The notes beneath the pieces are model-generated. The model ran no database searches, was not told where the DNA came from, and saw only the letters and a program-made list of their open reading frames with translations. A DNA stretch of 64,000 nucleotides from Flavicella sp963932955 (GTDB lineage Bacteria; Bacteroidota; Bacteroidia; Flavobacteriales; Flavobacteriaceae), in the NCBI GenBank assembly GCA_963932955.1, contig CAWVRK010000005.1:39470-103469 (forward strand), written 5' to 3'. This document shows positions 28,701 through 37,786 of the stretch, one piece after another. Positions within the stretch are counted from its first letter, which is position 1. Each line of letters opens with the position of its first letter. A program made the position numbers and the translations under genes.

Positions 28701-30044
28701 ATGTCCCCCACATCCAACAGCCCAGCTTCTTCAAAAGAACTTTTCGGACAACCTATCGGTTTGTACGTTTTGTTTTTCACCGAAATGTGGGAACGATTTT
28801 CCTATTATGGCATGCGGGCTATCCTCGTATTGTACCTCGTACAAAGCACTACGGAGCCCAACGCAGGTTTAGGGTGGTCCAACGGTGAAGCCTTAGAACT
28901 CTATGGGTGGTATACCATGCTCGTCTACGTAGCTTCCATTCCCGGTGGATGGATTGCCGATAGGGTTTTAGGCCAGAAAAAAGCAGTGATTTGGGGTGCT
29001 GTCTTGTTGGTCTTTGGTCACAGCATCTTGGCCATAGAACAACTGTGGGCTTTTTATACCGGACTTGGATTAATTATTGCGGGAGTTGGCATGTTGAAAC
29101 CCAACATCTCTACCATGGTCGGAGGCTTATACAAAGAAGGAGACATCCGCCGAGACAAAGGATTTACCATTTTTTATATCGGCATCAATGTGGGTGCTTT
29201 TCTTTCGAGTCTTGTGGTGGGCTATGTAGGAGAAATTTACGGATGGCATTACGGATTTGGACTGGCTGGAATCTGCATGTTCTTGGGATTGTTCCAATTT
29301 ATTATTGGTCAAAAACACTTGCTCGGTGTGGGTGATTTCTTGGGCAACAATCAAGAAACCCAAGCCGTGATGAAGAACCCATTGACTAAAATTGAAAAAG
29401 ACAAAATCGCGGTGTTGATCCTGTCCTTTCTAATGGTGATTGTATTCTTTGGCGCTTTTGAGCAAGCTGGCGGCTTGATGAACCTCTACACCAAAGAAAA
29501 AACGAATCGGATACTGATGGGCTGGGAAATTCCTGCCTCTTGGTTCCAATCTTTAAACGCCTTTTTTATCATTACTTTAGGAACCTTGACAGCTGGCTTT
29601 TGGGCCACTCGAAAACGCAAAGGAAAAGAAGCTTCTTCGCTGTTTAAAATGATCGTTGGCTTGGTTATTATGGGGCTTGGATTTTTATTTATGACAGCCG
29701 CTGCACTCGAGTTTGAAAGCCATGGCTCATCGGCCATGTACTGGCTTGTCTTTGCCTACTTGTTTCATACTTTGGGTGAATTGAGTCTCTCTCCCGTCGC
29801 ATTGTCTTTTGTGACCAAATTGGCGCCTGCAAAATACGCTTCTCTGATGATGGGCTTGTATTTTGCGACCACAGGGATTGGAAACAAAATAGCAGGCCTT
29901 TTAGGAGAATCCGCTTCTGAGTTTGGAGAAGTTTCTATTTTTACGGCGATTGCCTTCTTTTGCATTCTCTTTGGAATCTTTATCAACTTGTTTTTGAAAA
30001 AACTTAAAACACTGACCCACGGTGCTGAAGACCAAGAAATTTAA
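28701..30044 (+). CDS. POT/PTR family peptide transporter (short form)
   Basis: Proton-coupled di- or tripeptide importer of 447 residues with about 12-14 membrane segments. Family signatures are GLYVLFFTEMWERFSYYGMRA at the start, VASIPGGWIADRVLGQKKAV, YIGINVGAFLSSLVVGY, and FHTLGELSLSPVALSFVTKLAP near the end. The EXXER-like proton-coupling motif corresponds to FTEMWERFSYYGMR. It starts four bases after the stop of the DPP IV relic and is followed after 43 bases by a second POT gene, so the two probably share a transcript. Confidence 0.93.
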   Translation: MSPTSNSPASSKELFGQPIGLYVLFFTEMWERFSYYGMRAILVLYLVQSTTEPNAGLGWSNGEALELYGWYTMLVYVASIPGGWIADRVLGQKKAVIWGAVLLVFGHSILAIEQLWAFYTGLGLIIAGVGMLKPNISTMVGGLYKEGDIRRDKGFTIFYIGINVGAFLSSLVVGYVGEIYGWHYGFGLAGICMFLGLFQFIIGQKHLLGVGDFLGNNQETQAVMKNPLTKIEKDKIAVLILSFLMVIVFFGAFEQAGGLMNLYTKEKTNRILMGWEIPASWFQSLNAFFIITLGTLTAGFWATRKRKGKEASSLFKMIVGLVIMGLGFLFMTAAALEFESHGSSAMYWLVFAYLFHTLGELSLSPVALSFVTKLAPAKYASLMMGLYFATTGIGNKIAGLLGESASEFGEVSIFTAIAFFCILFGIFINLFLKKLKTLTHGAEDQEI

Positions 30045-30087
30045 CAACCCTAGCACGTAACAACACCATCAAACACCACCTCCTTTC

Positions 30088-31905
30088 ATGAAAAAAAATA
30101 CAACTGACCAATTTTTCGAATCCAATGTATTAGGACATCCTAGTGGATTGTATGTTTTATTTTTTACAGAAATGTGGGAACGTTTTTCCTACTACGGCAT
30201 GCGCGCCTTGTTGGTGATGTTTTTCACTACCTCTCTGATAGAGGGCGGCTGGAACTGGCCTCGAGAACATGCCATGGCCATCTTCGGTTCCTATGTTGGC
30301 TTGGTCTACCTTTCAACAATGTTAGGCGGGTATTTTGCGGATAAAAAAATCGGTTACCGATGGGCCGTGCTCATTGGTGCTTTGTTGATGTCTTTAGGAC
30401 ATGGTGCTATGGCCTTAGAAACGCCATTTTTTATCTATACAGGGCTGACCTTATTGGTCTTTGGAAGCGGTTTTTTCAAACCCAACATGACCTCAATCAT
30501 CTCAGAGATGTACAAAGACCGTCCTGAAAAGAAAGACGGAGCCTATACCCTCTTCTACATGGGGGTAAATGCCGGCGCCTTTTTTGGTATTTTACTATGT
30601 GGTTACTTGGGAGAAAAAGTGGGTTGGAGTGTCGGTTTTGGACTAGCGGGAATTTTTATGCTCTTTGGGTTGATTCAATTTTGGCTTTCACAAAGTATAT
30701 TTGGTGACATCGGTCTCAAACCATCCGCAAAGAAAAAAGAGCTGATCAAATCTCCAAATAAGGACAACAGCAAACCGAACCCCTTTCCTAAATGGCAGTT
30801 GGCACTCATCGCAATCACAACTGTATTGGGCTTGTCTTGGCTTATTTTTGAACCCGTAGCATTGATCTCCGAAGGAACAATCAATATTTTTAATTTTGAA
30901 ATTTTTGGAATGCAAGGAAACAATGCAACCATCCTATTTGCATTGGTCTTGTTTTTATTTTTGTTGATTTACCGAATTCGAAAATACGACCCCATAACCA
31001 AAGAAAAGATGATTGCTGTTTCCTTTTTTGGCTTTTTGACCATTTTCTTTTGGGCAATTTTTGAACAAGCCCCGGGTACTTTGACCATTTTTGCGAGAGA
31101 TTATACCGACCGAGTGTTAGAGGGCAATGCGAGTATTATTTTCCTTATCATTGATGCTTTGATGACCTTTGTTCCCTTAAGCATCATCACTGGGGTACTC
31201 TACCTGCTATTCAAACAAACCTTTGAAAAATACGCTTTGGCGAACCTCGTACTGAGCCTTAGTTTTGTAATGCTATGGGGCATCGCTCTTTGGAAATTGA
31301 TGAAAGACATTTATTCTGCAGGGTACCTTTCTTTGTCAGACAGTACCCTGGACTTCTTGGCAATTGAAAAAGTCACTGAAAGCTTAACGGAAATACAAGC
31401 ATCTTGGTTTGGCATACTCAATTCTCTGTTTATAATCACCTTAGCACCACTGTTCTCTAAATGGTGGGAAAGCAAGCACAACCCTTCTGCAAATGTAAAA
31501 TTTGGAATGGGCATGTTTTTGTTGGGCTTGGGAATGGCATGCGTGGCAATCGGAGCCAACGGCATCGAGCCGGGAGCAAAAAGCGCTTCGGTGGGCATGA
31601 TCTGGTTGGTATTGGTCTTTTTCTTTCACACCATGGGAGAACTCTGTATTTCTCCTGTCGGTCTTTCTTATGTAAGCAAACTCGTACCGCCAAGAATGAT
31701 TGCTTTTATGTTTGGCGTATGGTATTTGGCTGTTGCCATCGGAATGAAAGGAGCTGGAAAATTCGGTGAAAATATCGATAAGATTGCCGACCAAAACGGC
31801 ATCAGTTATTTCTTTTGGATTTTGACAATCGTCTCCCTAATTATGGGGTTGATTGCGATTGCTTTTCAACCTGTGATCAAAAAGTACATGCACGGCGTTC
31901 GGTAG
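30088..31905 (+). CDS. POT/PTR family peptide transporter (long form)
   Basis: A second proton-coupled peptide importer, 605 residues. It shares GLYVLFFTEMWERFSYYGMRA, STMLGGYFADKKIGYRWAV, YMGVNAGAFFGILLCGYLGE and FHTMGELCISPVGLSYVSKL with its neighbour. It is longer by about 160 residues: a charged loop (KPSAKKKELIKSPNKDNSKPN) and extra membrane segments split the two six-helix bundles. The pair looks like an old duplication with different substrate range rather than a recent copy, as the DNA is clearly diverged. Confidence 0.93.
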   Translation: MKKNTTDQFFESNVLGHPSGLYVLFFTEMWERFSYYGMRALLVMFFTTSLIEGGWNWPREHAMAIFGSYVGLVYLSTMLGGYFADKKIGYRWAVLIGALLMSLGHGAMALETPFFIYTGLTLLVFGSGFFKPNMTSIISEMYKDRPEKKDGAYTLFYMGVNAGAFFGILLCGYLGEKVGWSVGFGLAGIFMLFGLIQFWLSQSIFGDIGLKPSAKKKELIKSPNKDNSKPNPFPKWQLALIAITTVLGLSWLIFEPVALISEGTINIFNFEIFGMQGNNATILFALVLFLFLLIYRIRKYDPITKEKMIAVSFFGFLTIFFWAIFEQAPGTLTIFARDYTDRVLEGNASIIFLIIDALMTFVPLSIITGVLYLLFKQTFEKYALANLVLSLSFVMLWGIALWKLMKDIYSAGYLSLSDSTLDFLAIEKVTESLTEIQASWFGILNSLFIITLAPLFSKWWESKHNPSANVKFGMGMFLLGLGMACVAIGANGIEPGAKSASVGMIWLVLVFFFHTMGELCISPVGLSYVSKLVPPRMIAFMFGVWYLAVAIGMKGAGKFGENIDKIADQNGISYFFWILTIVSLIMGLIAIAFQPVIKKYMHGVR

Positions 31906-31993
31906 TTAAAAACAAGAGCGTATTTAAAATAATATTCGTAAATTGAAGCCTAAACAACTCAAAATTGCATCGGTCTCATTACCTTTCCATCAA

Positions 31994-32509
31994 ATGAAAA
32001 AATTTTTTTTATTGTTTTTATTTTTAGGAGTCTTCGCTGAGATAGATGCGCAAGAAATCAATTGGATTTCTTTTGAAGAGGCCATTTCTCAAAACAAAAA
32101 GACACCCAAACAGTTTTTGATTGACGTATACACGGATTGGTGTGGTTATTGCAAAAAAATGGACCGAAACACTTATGCCTTTGCTCCTATTGCGTCGTAT
32201 ATCAACGAAAATTTTTATGCTGTCAAATTGAATGCAGAGCAAAAGCAAGAAATCCATTACTTAGAAAACACCTTTCGATTTGTCGCACAAGGCAGAAGAG
32301 GATACCATGAATTTGCCTCCGCCTTACTGCAAGGAAAAATGAGCTACCCAAGTACGGTTTTTTTGAGCAAAGAAGAAACATTGCTGACGAGAATTCCTGG
32401 CTACCTAAACACCACTCTCATGGAACAACTGTTGGTTTATTTTGGGGAATACAAGTACGAAAACCAAGAGTGGACTGCTTTTCAAAAAGAGTACAAAAGC
32501 AATTGGTAA
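31994..32509 (+). CDS. Secreted thioredoxin-fold protein
   Basis: Exported protein of 171 residues. A signal peptide (MKKFFLLFLFLGVFAEIDAQ) is followed by a thioredoxin-like domain with the redox motif TDWCGYCKKMD and the later cis-Pro loop (SYPSTVFLSKEE). It belongs to the DUF255/thioredoxin-7 type common in Bacteroidota envelopes and probably reduces or rearranges disulfides outside the cytoplasm. I chose the ATG at 31994 because it begins the signal peptide; the open frame extends to 31943. It lies 88 bases after the second POT gene. Confidence 0.85.
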   Translation: MKKFFLLFLFLGVFAEIDAQEINWISFEEAISQNKKTPKQFLIDVYTDWCGYCKKMDRNTYAFAPIASYINENFYAVKLNAEQKQEIHYLENTFRFVAQGRRGYHEFASALLQGKMSYPSTVFLSKEETLLTRIPGYLNTTLMEQLLVYFGEYKYENQEWTAFQKEYKSNW

Positions 32510-32555
32510 CCTGAAGCATGCCTTCCTTCTTTGTCACTCCTAAAAGTCTTATTCT

Positions 32556-33104
32556 TTAAAGCTTGTAAACACCTCGTTTGACCAATTCAAAAATAATGCT
32601 GGCTTCCATTTTAGAATCTTCCAATCCACGGTGTTTCTCTAGCTTCGGTGTTTCAGGAAACAAAAGATCCCAGGCCTCTTGTGCTTTTGGCCATTTGAAT
32701 CCGAAGGGTCCTTGTATTTTAAAAAAAGAAGCGCTTTCTTTCATCGGACAGGGTACAGGAGCACCCAAATCAAATCCATTTTTTTCTAAAAAAGAACTGT
32801 CAAATTCGCGGTTCCAAGCAGTCACTCTTCCTTTAAATGGCGTCAATAAACTTTGAATCTCATCCGTATAACAAGCAAGTGGTTTTGCATTTCGAACCTC
32901 ATCAATGTGCATGTAACCGTTTTCAAAAATCCAAGCCTTCCGGTGTTTGGCTTTTAGTTCAGGATGCTTGAATAGCTGGTCAAAAAGAGGCGTAATCTCT
33001 CCCGTATCCAAGTCCAGCTTGACAATTCCCAATTCCAAAATATGGTCTGAATGTACGTTCAAACCCGTTGTTTCAATGTCTAAAACCAATAGTTCCTTTT
33101 TCAT
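32556..33104 (-). CDS. DnaQ-like 3'-5' exonuclease
   Basis: DEDDh exonuclease of 182 residues. Acidic motif I is LDIETTGLNVHSDHILELG, motif II is WNREFDSSFL, and motif III is HRGLEDSKMEAS with the catalytic histidine. Stand-alone proteins of this size act as proofreading subunits or as general DNA/RNA trimming nucleases; the exact target cannot be read from sequence. It lies downstream of menE on the same strand with a 51-base spacer. Confidence 0.85.
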   Translation of the reverse strand: MKKELLVLDIETTGLNVHSDHILELGIVKLDLDTGEITPLFDQLFKHPELKAKHRKAWIFENGYMHIDEVRNAKPLACYTDEIQSLLTPFKGRVTAWNREFDSSFLEKNGFDLGAPVPCPMKESASFFKIQGPFGFKWPKAQEAWDLLFPETPKLEKHRGLEDSKMEASIIFELVKRGVYKL

Positions 33105-33155
33105 GAGTGTTCTTGTTGTTTTGTGATGTATCTCAATACCTGCATGAGAGCTGTT

Positions 33156-34220
33156 TTATTCCAAAATCAAAGCCACCGTTTGCATTCGTTGGATTTTTTG
33201 AGTGGGGGTTTCTACAAATTTTGGCACGTAATAAATTTCCTTTGGGAGTTCGTACTTGGACAAATCCACACCTTTCAAAAGGGATGCAATGCGCTGTTTT
33301 GAAGCAGTTTTTTCTCCCTTTCCCTCAAGGAGTAAGACCACTTTTTGACCTAAAATAGAATCGGGAATCCCTGCAATAAAAAAGCGTTGGTCAAAACAGG
33401 GTGCGAGCTTTGATTCTATTTGTTCGGGAATCAATTTTACCCCGCCGCTATTGATCACACTGTCAAAACGCCCGAGCCATTCAAATTCAGTTGGAGAGTG
33501 GAGAGCGACAAGGTCGTTGGTTTTCAACAATGAGTCAGCGCACCAGGGAAACGCAATTGTCAAACAAGCTCTTTCGTCCAAAGCAATGGAAACACCGGGC
33601 AAGGTACGATAATAGGATCCGTATTCGGTATTTAAAAAGTTGAGCTTTTTGACTGCGATGTGGGAGCAAGTTTCCGTCATGCCATAAGTCGCATAAACCT
33701 CTGTAGAACACTTTTGAAGTTGCCGTTCCAAATCTTTGGAAACAGGAGCTCCTCCAACAATCAATTGCTTGACCATGGAAAGGTTTTTCAAGCTAGAATT
33801 GAGTTGAAGCGGCACCATAGCTGCAAAGTCATAGGATTTGGTCAGGTTCTTTAAGGGATTTGAGTTCATGGGAGCTAGGTCCAAATGCCAGCCCAAGACC
33901 AATGCGCGAACCCACATCATTTTTCCGGCAATGTAGTTTGGAGACAAACAAAGCAAGGCTGTGGATTGAGCTCCCAACCCAAAAAAGGACCCCGTTGCCT
34001 TGGCAGATGCCGCCATTGCTTGTTTTGAGAGTCGAAGCTCTTTTGGAATTCCTGTAGCGCCGGATGTTTGAAGGTCGATATAAGAATTCCCATCAAACCA
34101 TTGCTTTAAAAAATCTGCACTTTCCTCGGAAAGACTTTCGACAAAAGCAAGCAGTGCTTCTGGGGTTTGAAAAGCGCGTTCTTGAAAGTGAAATTCCTTG
34201 TGAAAATTAGTCAAGTCCAT
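33156..34220 (-). CDS. menE: o-Succinylbenzoate--CoA ligase-like AMP-binding protein MenE
   Basis: Acyl-adenylate-forming enzyme of 354 residues, assigned to activation of o-succinylbenzoate in menaquinone synthesis. The P-loop is TSGATGIPKE, and YATYGMTETCSHIA and WLGRFDSVINSGGVKLIPEQIE are the adenylation core motifs. It is about 100 residues shorter than E. coli MenE, missing part of the N-terminal domain, as is usual in flavobacteria. I start it at the ATG at 34220, which overlaps the stop of the CPBP protease gene by 14 bases and suggests coupled translation. menC lies just upstream in the same operon. Confidence 0.88.
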   Translation of the reverse strand: MDLTNFHKEFHFQERAFQTPEALLAFVESLSEESADFLKQWFDGNSYIDLQTSGATGIPKELRLSKQAMAASAKATGSFFGLGAQSTALLCLSPNYIAGKMMWVRALVLGWHLDLAPMNSNPLKNLTKSYDFAAMVPLQLNSSLKNLSMVKQLIVGGAPVSKDLERQLQKCSTEVYATYGMTETCSHIAVKKLNFLNTEYGSYYRTLPGVSIALDERACLTIAFPWCADSLLKTNDLVALHSPTEFEWLGRFDSVINSGGVKLIPEQIESKLAPCFDQRFFIAGIPDSILGQKVVLLLEGKGEKTASKQRIASLLKGVDLSKYELPKEIYYVPKFVETPTQKIQRMQTVALILE

Positions 34221-35163
34221 CTGTACTGTTGGTATTGGAAACGGAAAAAACACCCGTCAATTTATTTTGCCAATCTGTCCATTGGTATTTTTTTGCAAAC
34301 ACATAAATCAAGAAAGGATAGAGTACCACTACAGGAAAAAACATTTGCCAGCCGACGGAAGGTTCAGAAACATCTATGAACAAGGCCTGTGTTTGGAAAA
34401 CACTCCAATCCGTTGTGACAAACAACGCAGCGACGATGTTGTTGGCAGCATGAAAACCCAAAGCCAACTCTGTACCCGCATCCATCAACGTAAAAACTCC
34501 CAACAGAAGTCCGGTACCGATGTAATAGACCATGGTGATGCTACCCAATTTTTGAACTTCGGGATTCATCCCGTGCAGCAACCCAAACAAAACCGAAGTG
34601 ACCAACAATGGAAACCAGCGATTTTGAGCCAAAACGCCAATACCTTGCATCAAATAACCTCGAAACAACAACTCTTCTGCACTGGTTTGCAAAGGCAAAA
34701 ACAACAAGGAAATCAAAACCAATACAAAAAAAGGCACCGGTTTGAAATTCCAAACATAATTTTCAGGACTGACGGAAATTCCTATAACAATGACAAAAAT
34801 CGAAATTGCGGCCCATAGTCCAAATGAGAATAAAACACGTTGGATTGCGATGTCTTTTTTTGAAGTGATGATATCTTTGAACCGCAACTTGTGCAAGTAT
34901 TTGACCGATAGGTACAAGGCGCCAAGAACAGCCACAAAAGAAAGTAGCATCAAAAACAAATACAGGTTGGAATCAATCCCGATATTTAGAAAGTGGTCAG
35001 CAGCTGCTTTTTGAAACTCGAAGCTGTCAAAATCCACTGCCATCAAAGCCACCAAGAGCAGTGGAAAACTGCCTATTTGACTGGCAATGAACACTATTAA
35101 AAGTGTCAAGAGGTAGCGCCACCAATTTGTTTTTCCTTTGCAAGCATTTTGTAAAAAATTCAT
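34207..35163 (-). CDS. CPBP family intramembrane metalloprotease
   Basis: Integral membrane protein of 318 residues with about eight hydrophobic segments. It has the Abi/CAAX-protease motifs: EELLFRGYLMQGI (catalytic Glu-Glu and Arg), FGLLHGMNP and GFHAANN with metal-binding histidines. Homologues cleave membrane-bound substrates or process prenylated peptides; here the substrate is unknown. It sits between menC and menE, overlapping menE by 14 bases and following menC by 9 bases, so it is clearly part of this menaquinone operon. Confidence 0.88.
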   Translation of the reverse strand: MNFLQNACKGKTNWWRYLLTLLIVFIASQIGSFPLLLVALMAVDFDSFEFQKAAADHFLNIGIDSNLYLFLMLLSFVAVLGALYLSVKYLHKLRFKDIITSKKDIAIQRVLFSFGLWAAISIFVIVIGISVSPENYVWNFKPVPFFVLVLISLLFLPLQTSAEELLFRGYLMQGIGVLAQNRWFPLLVTSVLFGLLHGMNPEVQKLGSITMVYYIGTGLLLGVFTLMDAGTELALGFHAANNIVAALFVTTDWSVFQTQALFIDVSEPSVGWQMFFPVVVLYPFLIYVFAKKYQWTDWQNKLTGVFSVSNTNSTDGLD

Positions 35164-35172
35164 TTGTGGCTT

Positions 35173-36231
35173 TTAAAAATTAAGTTCTTTTTTGATCCTT
35201 TCGAAATCCCATTCTTTCTGAGAATTGCAATACAAAGCTCCCTGATCGACAAGCAAAGGAGCATCGAAATTGTTTGTAAACAGGCTTCCTGTCCCCAAAC
35301 CTTGTGGCAGTTTGGTATTCAAAGTACTCGTCCATTGTGCAATGGCATTCAACCCGATGTTGCTCTCCAAAGCGGAGGTAACCCACCAAGCAATCTGGTG
35401 CTTTTCAGCAATGGAAATCCATTCTTCACTCCCTTGTATGCCTCCGAGCAAACTGGGTTTGAGAATGATGTATTGGGGTTGGATCTCTTGAAGAAGTTGT
35501 TCTTTTTTGTCTTTTGAAAAAACACCGATCAGTTCTTCGTCTAAGGCGATGGGCAAAGGGGTGTTTTTACAAAGAGCTGCCATGGCTTCGGGTTGTCCTT
35601 GTCGAATCGGTTGCTCGATTGAATGGAGGTCATATGCCGCCAAGCGTTTTAATTTCTCCAACGCGTCTGAAGGAGAAAAGGCACCATTGGCATCAACACG
35701 CAACGTTATTTGGTCGGCAGAAAAACGCTTTCGTATGGAAGACAACAACGCACATTCTTTTTCAAAATCAAGCGCTCCTATTTTCATTTTAAGCGTTGCA
35801 AAGCCCTGCTCTAATTTTTCTTCTATTTGGGCTTTCATAAATTCTGTATCCCCCATCCAAATCAATCCGTTGATCGCAATGGGCTGTTTCTTTTTTACAA
35901 ATCCTGTAGAATAAAGTTCAAAGGGTGTGGGGGCATTTAAAGACAAAAATGCTTGTTCCAATCCAAATTGAAGGGATGGATAAGCTTGAAGCTTTTGCAA
36001 CAGTTGTTCTTTTCCGAGGTGAATGTGTGCACAAGTCCAGGCCAACTTGTCTTCATAGTCTGGCAGGTCGTCGGAACTCAAGCCTCTAAAAACAGCACAT
36101 TCTCCAATTCCTTGACGGACTGTGTCTTTCAAATAAATAAAAAAAGTTTCTTTGGTTTTTAGCACACCTCTTGAGGTTCCGCTTGGCCTTTTAAAATTCA
36201 GAAGGTATTTCCTGTAGTGGGCTGTAATCAT
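35173..36231 (-). CDS. menC: o-Succinylbenzoate synthase MenC
   Basis: Enolase-superfamily enzyme that dehydrates SHCHC to o-succinylbenzoate in menaquinone synthesis. Catalytic residues are visible in order: the Lys pair in LKMKIGALDF, Asp in LRVDANGAFS, Glu in HSIEQPIRQ, Asp-Glu in ALDEELIG and Lys in ILKPSLLGG. I chose the ATG at 36231 (352 residues), as MITAHYRKYLLNFKRPSGTSRGVL is the family start; the open frame extends to 36267. It is first in the operon menC-CPBP-menE. Confidence 0.93.
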   Translation of the reverse strand: MITAHYRKYLLNFKRPSGTSRGVLKTKETFFIYLKDTVRQGIGECAVFRGLSSDDLPDYEDKLAWTCAHIHLGKEQLLQKLQAYPSLQFGLEQAFLSLNAPTPFELYSTGFVKKKQPIAINGLIWMGDTEFMKAQIEEKLEQGFATLKMKIGALDFEKECALLSSIRKRFSADQITLRVDANGAFSPSDALEKLKRLAAYDLHSIEQPIRQGQPEAMAALCKNTPLPIALDEELIGVFSKDKKEQLLQEIQPQYIILKPSLLGGIQGSEEWISIAEKHQIAWWVTSALESNIGLNAIAQWTSTLNTKLPQGLGTGSLFTNNFDAPLLVDQGALYCNSQKEWDFERIKKELNF

Positions 36232-36386
36232 TGGGTCATTTCTAAAAAAATGGAAGCTTGCAAGCATTACAATTCAAGACTCGATCTGATCTGAAGTAAA
36301 AACTAGCATGGTCTAAAAAAGGATTTTTTTATCTCATTTTTATTTGTTTTAAAAAGTAAAGATACTGTTAATTTCAACTTGTTTTG

Positions 36387-36419
36387 CAAACTTATTGAAG
36401 CTGTTTTTCATTTTACAAA
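36387..36419 (-). promoter_or_regulatory. Candidate promoter of the menC operon
   Basis: On the minus strand, TTTG (36416-36419), 21 bases and TAAGTTTG (36387-36394). The leader to menC would be about 150 bases, which is long, so this assignment is moderate. Confidence 0.4.
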
Positions 36420-36445
36420 AACAGTTCACAAAGACGTTGGAAGCA

Positions 36446-36477
36446 CAAAAAAACGACCCGTTTTTAGCAGGTCGTTT
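36446..36477 (-). terminator. Terminator after the Met-rich outer-membrane protein gene
   Basis: The 8-base inverted repeat AAACGACC (36451-36458) and GGTCGTTT (36470-36477) is followed on the minus strand by a T run. It lies 23 bases after the stop of the minus-strand gene at 36500. Confidence 0.85.
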
Positions 36478-36499
36478 GAGTTAAAAGTATTTTTCTAGT

Positions 36500-37546
36500 T
36501 TAGTGAGCTCCAAAAGCGTATTGAATTCCAGAGACGAACACCAAAGTGTTTTGCATCTGGATTCCCGTCACATTTTGAGCCAAAGGAATACCGACTTCCG
36601 TTCCAAAACGCAATCCCTTTAAGGGTCCTTTGAACAGCGCGTAGTTGAAACCTAAGAAAATATCCGATGCAGTTTTTCCAGAATTGGCTGGATTGAAGAC
36701 TGGAGTCATCGATTTGTCGGACATACTAGGCATTTCACCCATATTATCCATAGCAGACATCCCAATCTTAGAATCTTTCCCTTTGGTGCTTTGAAGCTGA
36801 AGGTGCTTGATTCGAAGCGAAACACTTGCTTGTTTAGAAAAAGAAAATGCCCCCCAAAGACTGCTATTCCAAATATCTCCCAAGGTGTAACCTTCTAAAT
36901 TCTCACCCATACGCGTCAAATACGTCGACTGGAAACCATAGGAAAATTGGTCGAATTGTTTAAGGTAGGTAAACCCGAAATTGGTATCCCAAGTTCCACT
37001 TCCCAATTGCATGGGGTAGCCCAAGCGTTTGCCATCTGCTTTTGTTTCTTCCAAACTTCCCACAGGAACTGACACACCGATGTTAAGGAGCATCGATCGA
37101 CGGTCTTTGTTGAACAGTTGGAACAAGGCACCGACTTTCAAATCACCAAAACCTTGAGACTCCATGCTCATAGTTCCCATCATTTTCTTGCTGGTCATCT
37201 CATTACTAAGAAATTTGGCCATCGCTACCAAGGTCAATCTGTCTGTAGGAGCATACATAATACCCAACATGTGCATTTGCATCGACATGTCTTGAGGCAC
37301 CATCATGTACTCGTTGAATAATTCAGAATTTTCAATTGTTTTGGAGCCCTTGAGCATGCCTTCCATTTGCATGTCCATCAAGCGGTAAGAGGCCATCCAT
37401 TCGCCTTTGTGGTGCACGTGGTCGCCCATGACCCCGAGAGGTGCATGTCCGTCCGCTCGCGAAGAAGTCCATGGTGAAGATTGGGCGAAGGCGAGAGTTG
37501 ACATTGCGATGGTAAAAAAAGTTGTCAATTTTATTTTAAAATTCAT
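36500..37546 (-). CDS. Met-rich outer-membrane transporter-like protein
   Basis: Exported 348-residue protein: a signal peptide (MNFKIKLTTFFTIAMSTLAFAQ), then beta-barrel-like sequence ending in an aromatic-containing strand (FVSGIQYAFGAH). It is strikingly rich in methionine, with clusters such as MDMQMEGMLKG, MMVPQDMSMQMHM, MTSKKMMGTMSME and MSAMDNMGEMPSMSDKSM, plus histidines near the start (DHVHHKGEW). Such clusters resemble Cu(I)-binding sequences. The family is usually annotated only as transporter. It has its own terminator, and the next minus-strand gene upstream encodes a small Cys-containing protein. Confidence 0.75.
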   Translation of the reverse strand: MNFKIKLTTFFTIAMSTLAFAQSSPWTSSRADGHAPLGVMGDHVHHKGEWMASYRLMDMQMEGMLKGSKTIENSELFNEYMMVPQDMSMQMHMLGIMYAPTDRLTLVAMAKFLSNEMTSKKMMGTMSMESQGFGDLKVGALFQLFNKDRRSMLLNIGVSVPVGSLEETKADGKRLGYPMQLGSGTWDTNFGFTYLKQFDQFSYGFQSTYLTRMGENLEGYTLGDIWNSSLWGAFSFSKQASVSLRIKHLQLQSTKGKDSKIGMSAMDNMGEMPSMSDKSMTPVFNPANSGKTASDIFLGFNYALFKGPLKGLRFGTEVGIPLAQNVTGIQMQNTLVFVSGIQYAFGAH

Positions 37547-37786
37547 TTTTGTTTTTGTTTTAATACTCGTTTTAAAATCTCAACAAGGAGATTTCTATTA
37601 AAGACTCAGCAAACTTAAGAAACCCCATAGGCGCCTAAAAGCATTGTCTTTATTTGTGTAAATATGTATTCGATACGCATTGAATAAAAGCAGTGTCGAA
37701 AACCGTTTTAAACTCAATTTGCTACTCATATTTTTGAATAAAATCCATTCCACAAATAAGCCGAAGACTTTTAAGTGTACTGGAAA

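Noticed and set aside
28642..28872. 76-codon frame overlapping the first POT gene
   Set aside because: Only its first ~12 codons matter, as the shifted continuation of the DPP IV relic; the rest is a shadow of the transporter gene.
28701..31905. Recent tandem duplication of the two POT genes
   Set aside because: The proteins share family motifs, but DNA and length differ too much for a recent duplication; they are old paralogues.
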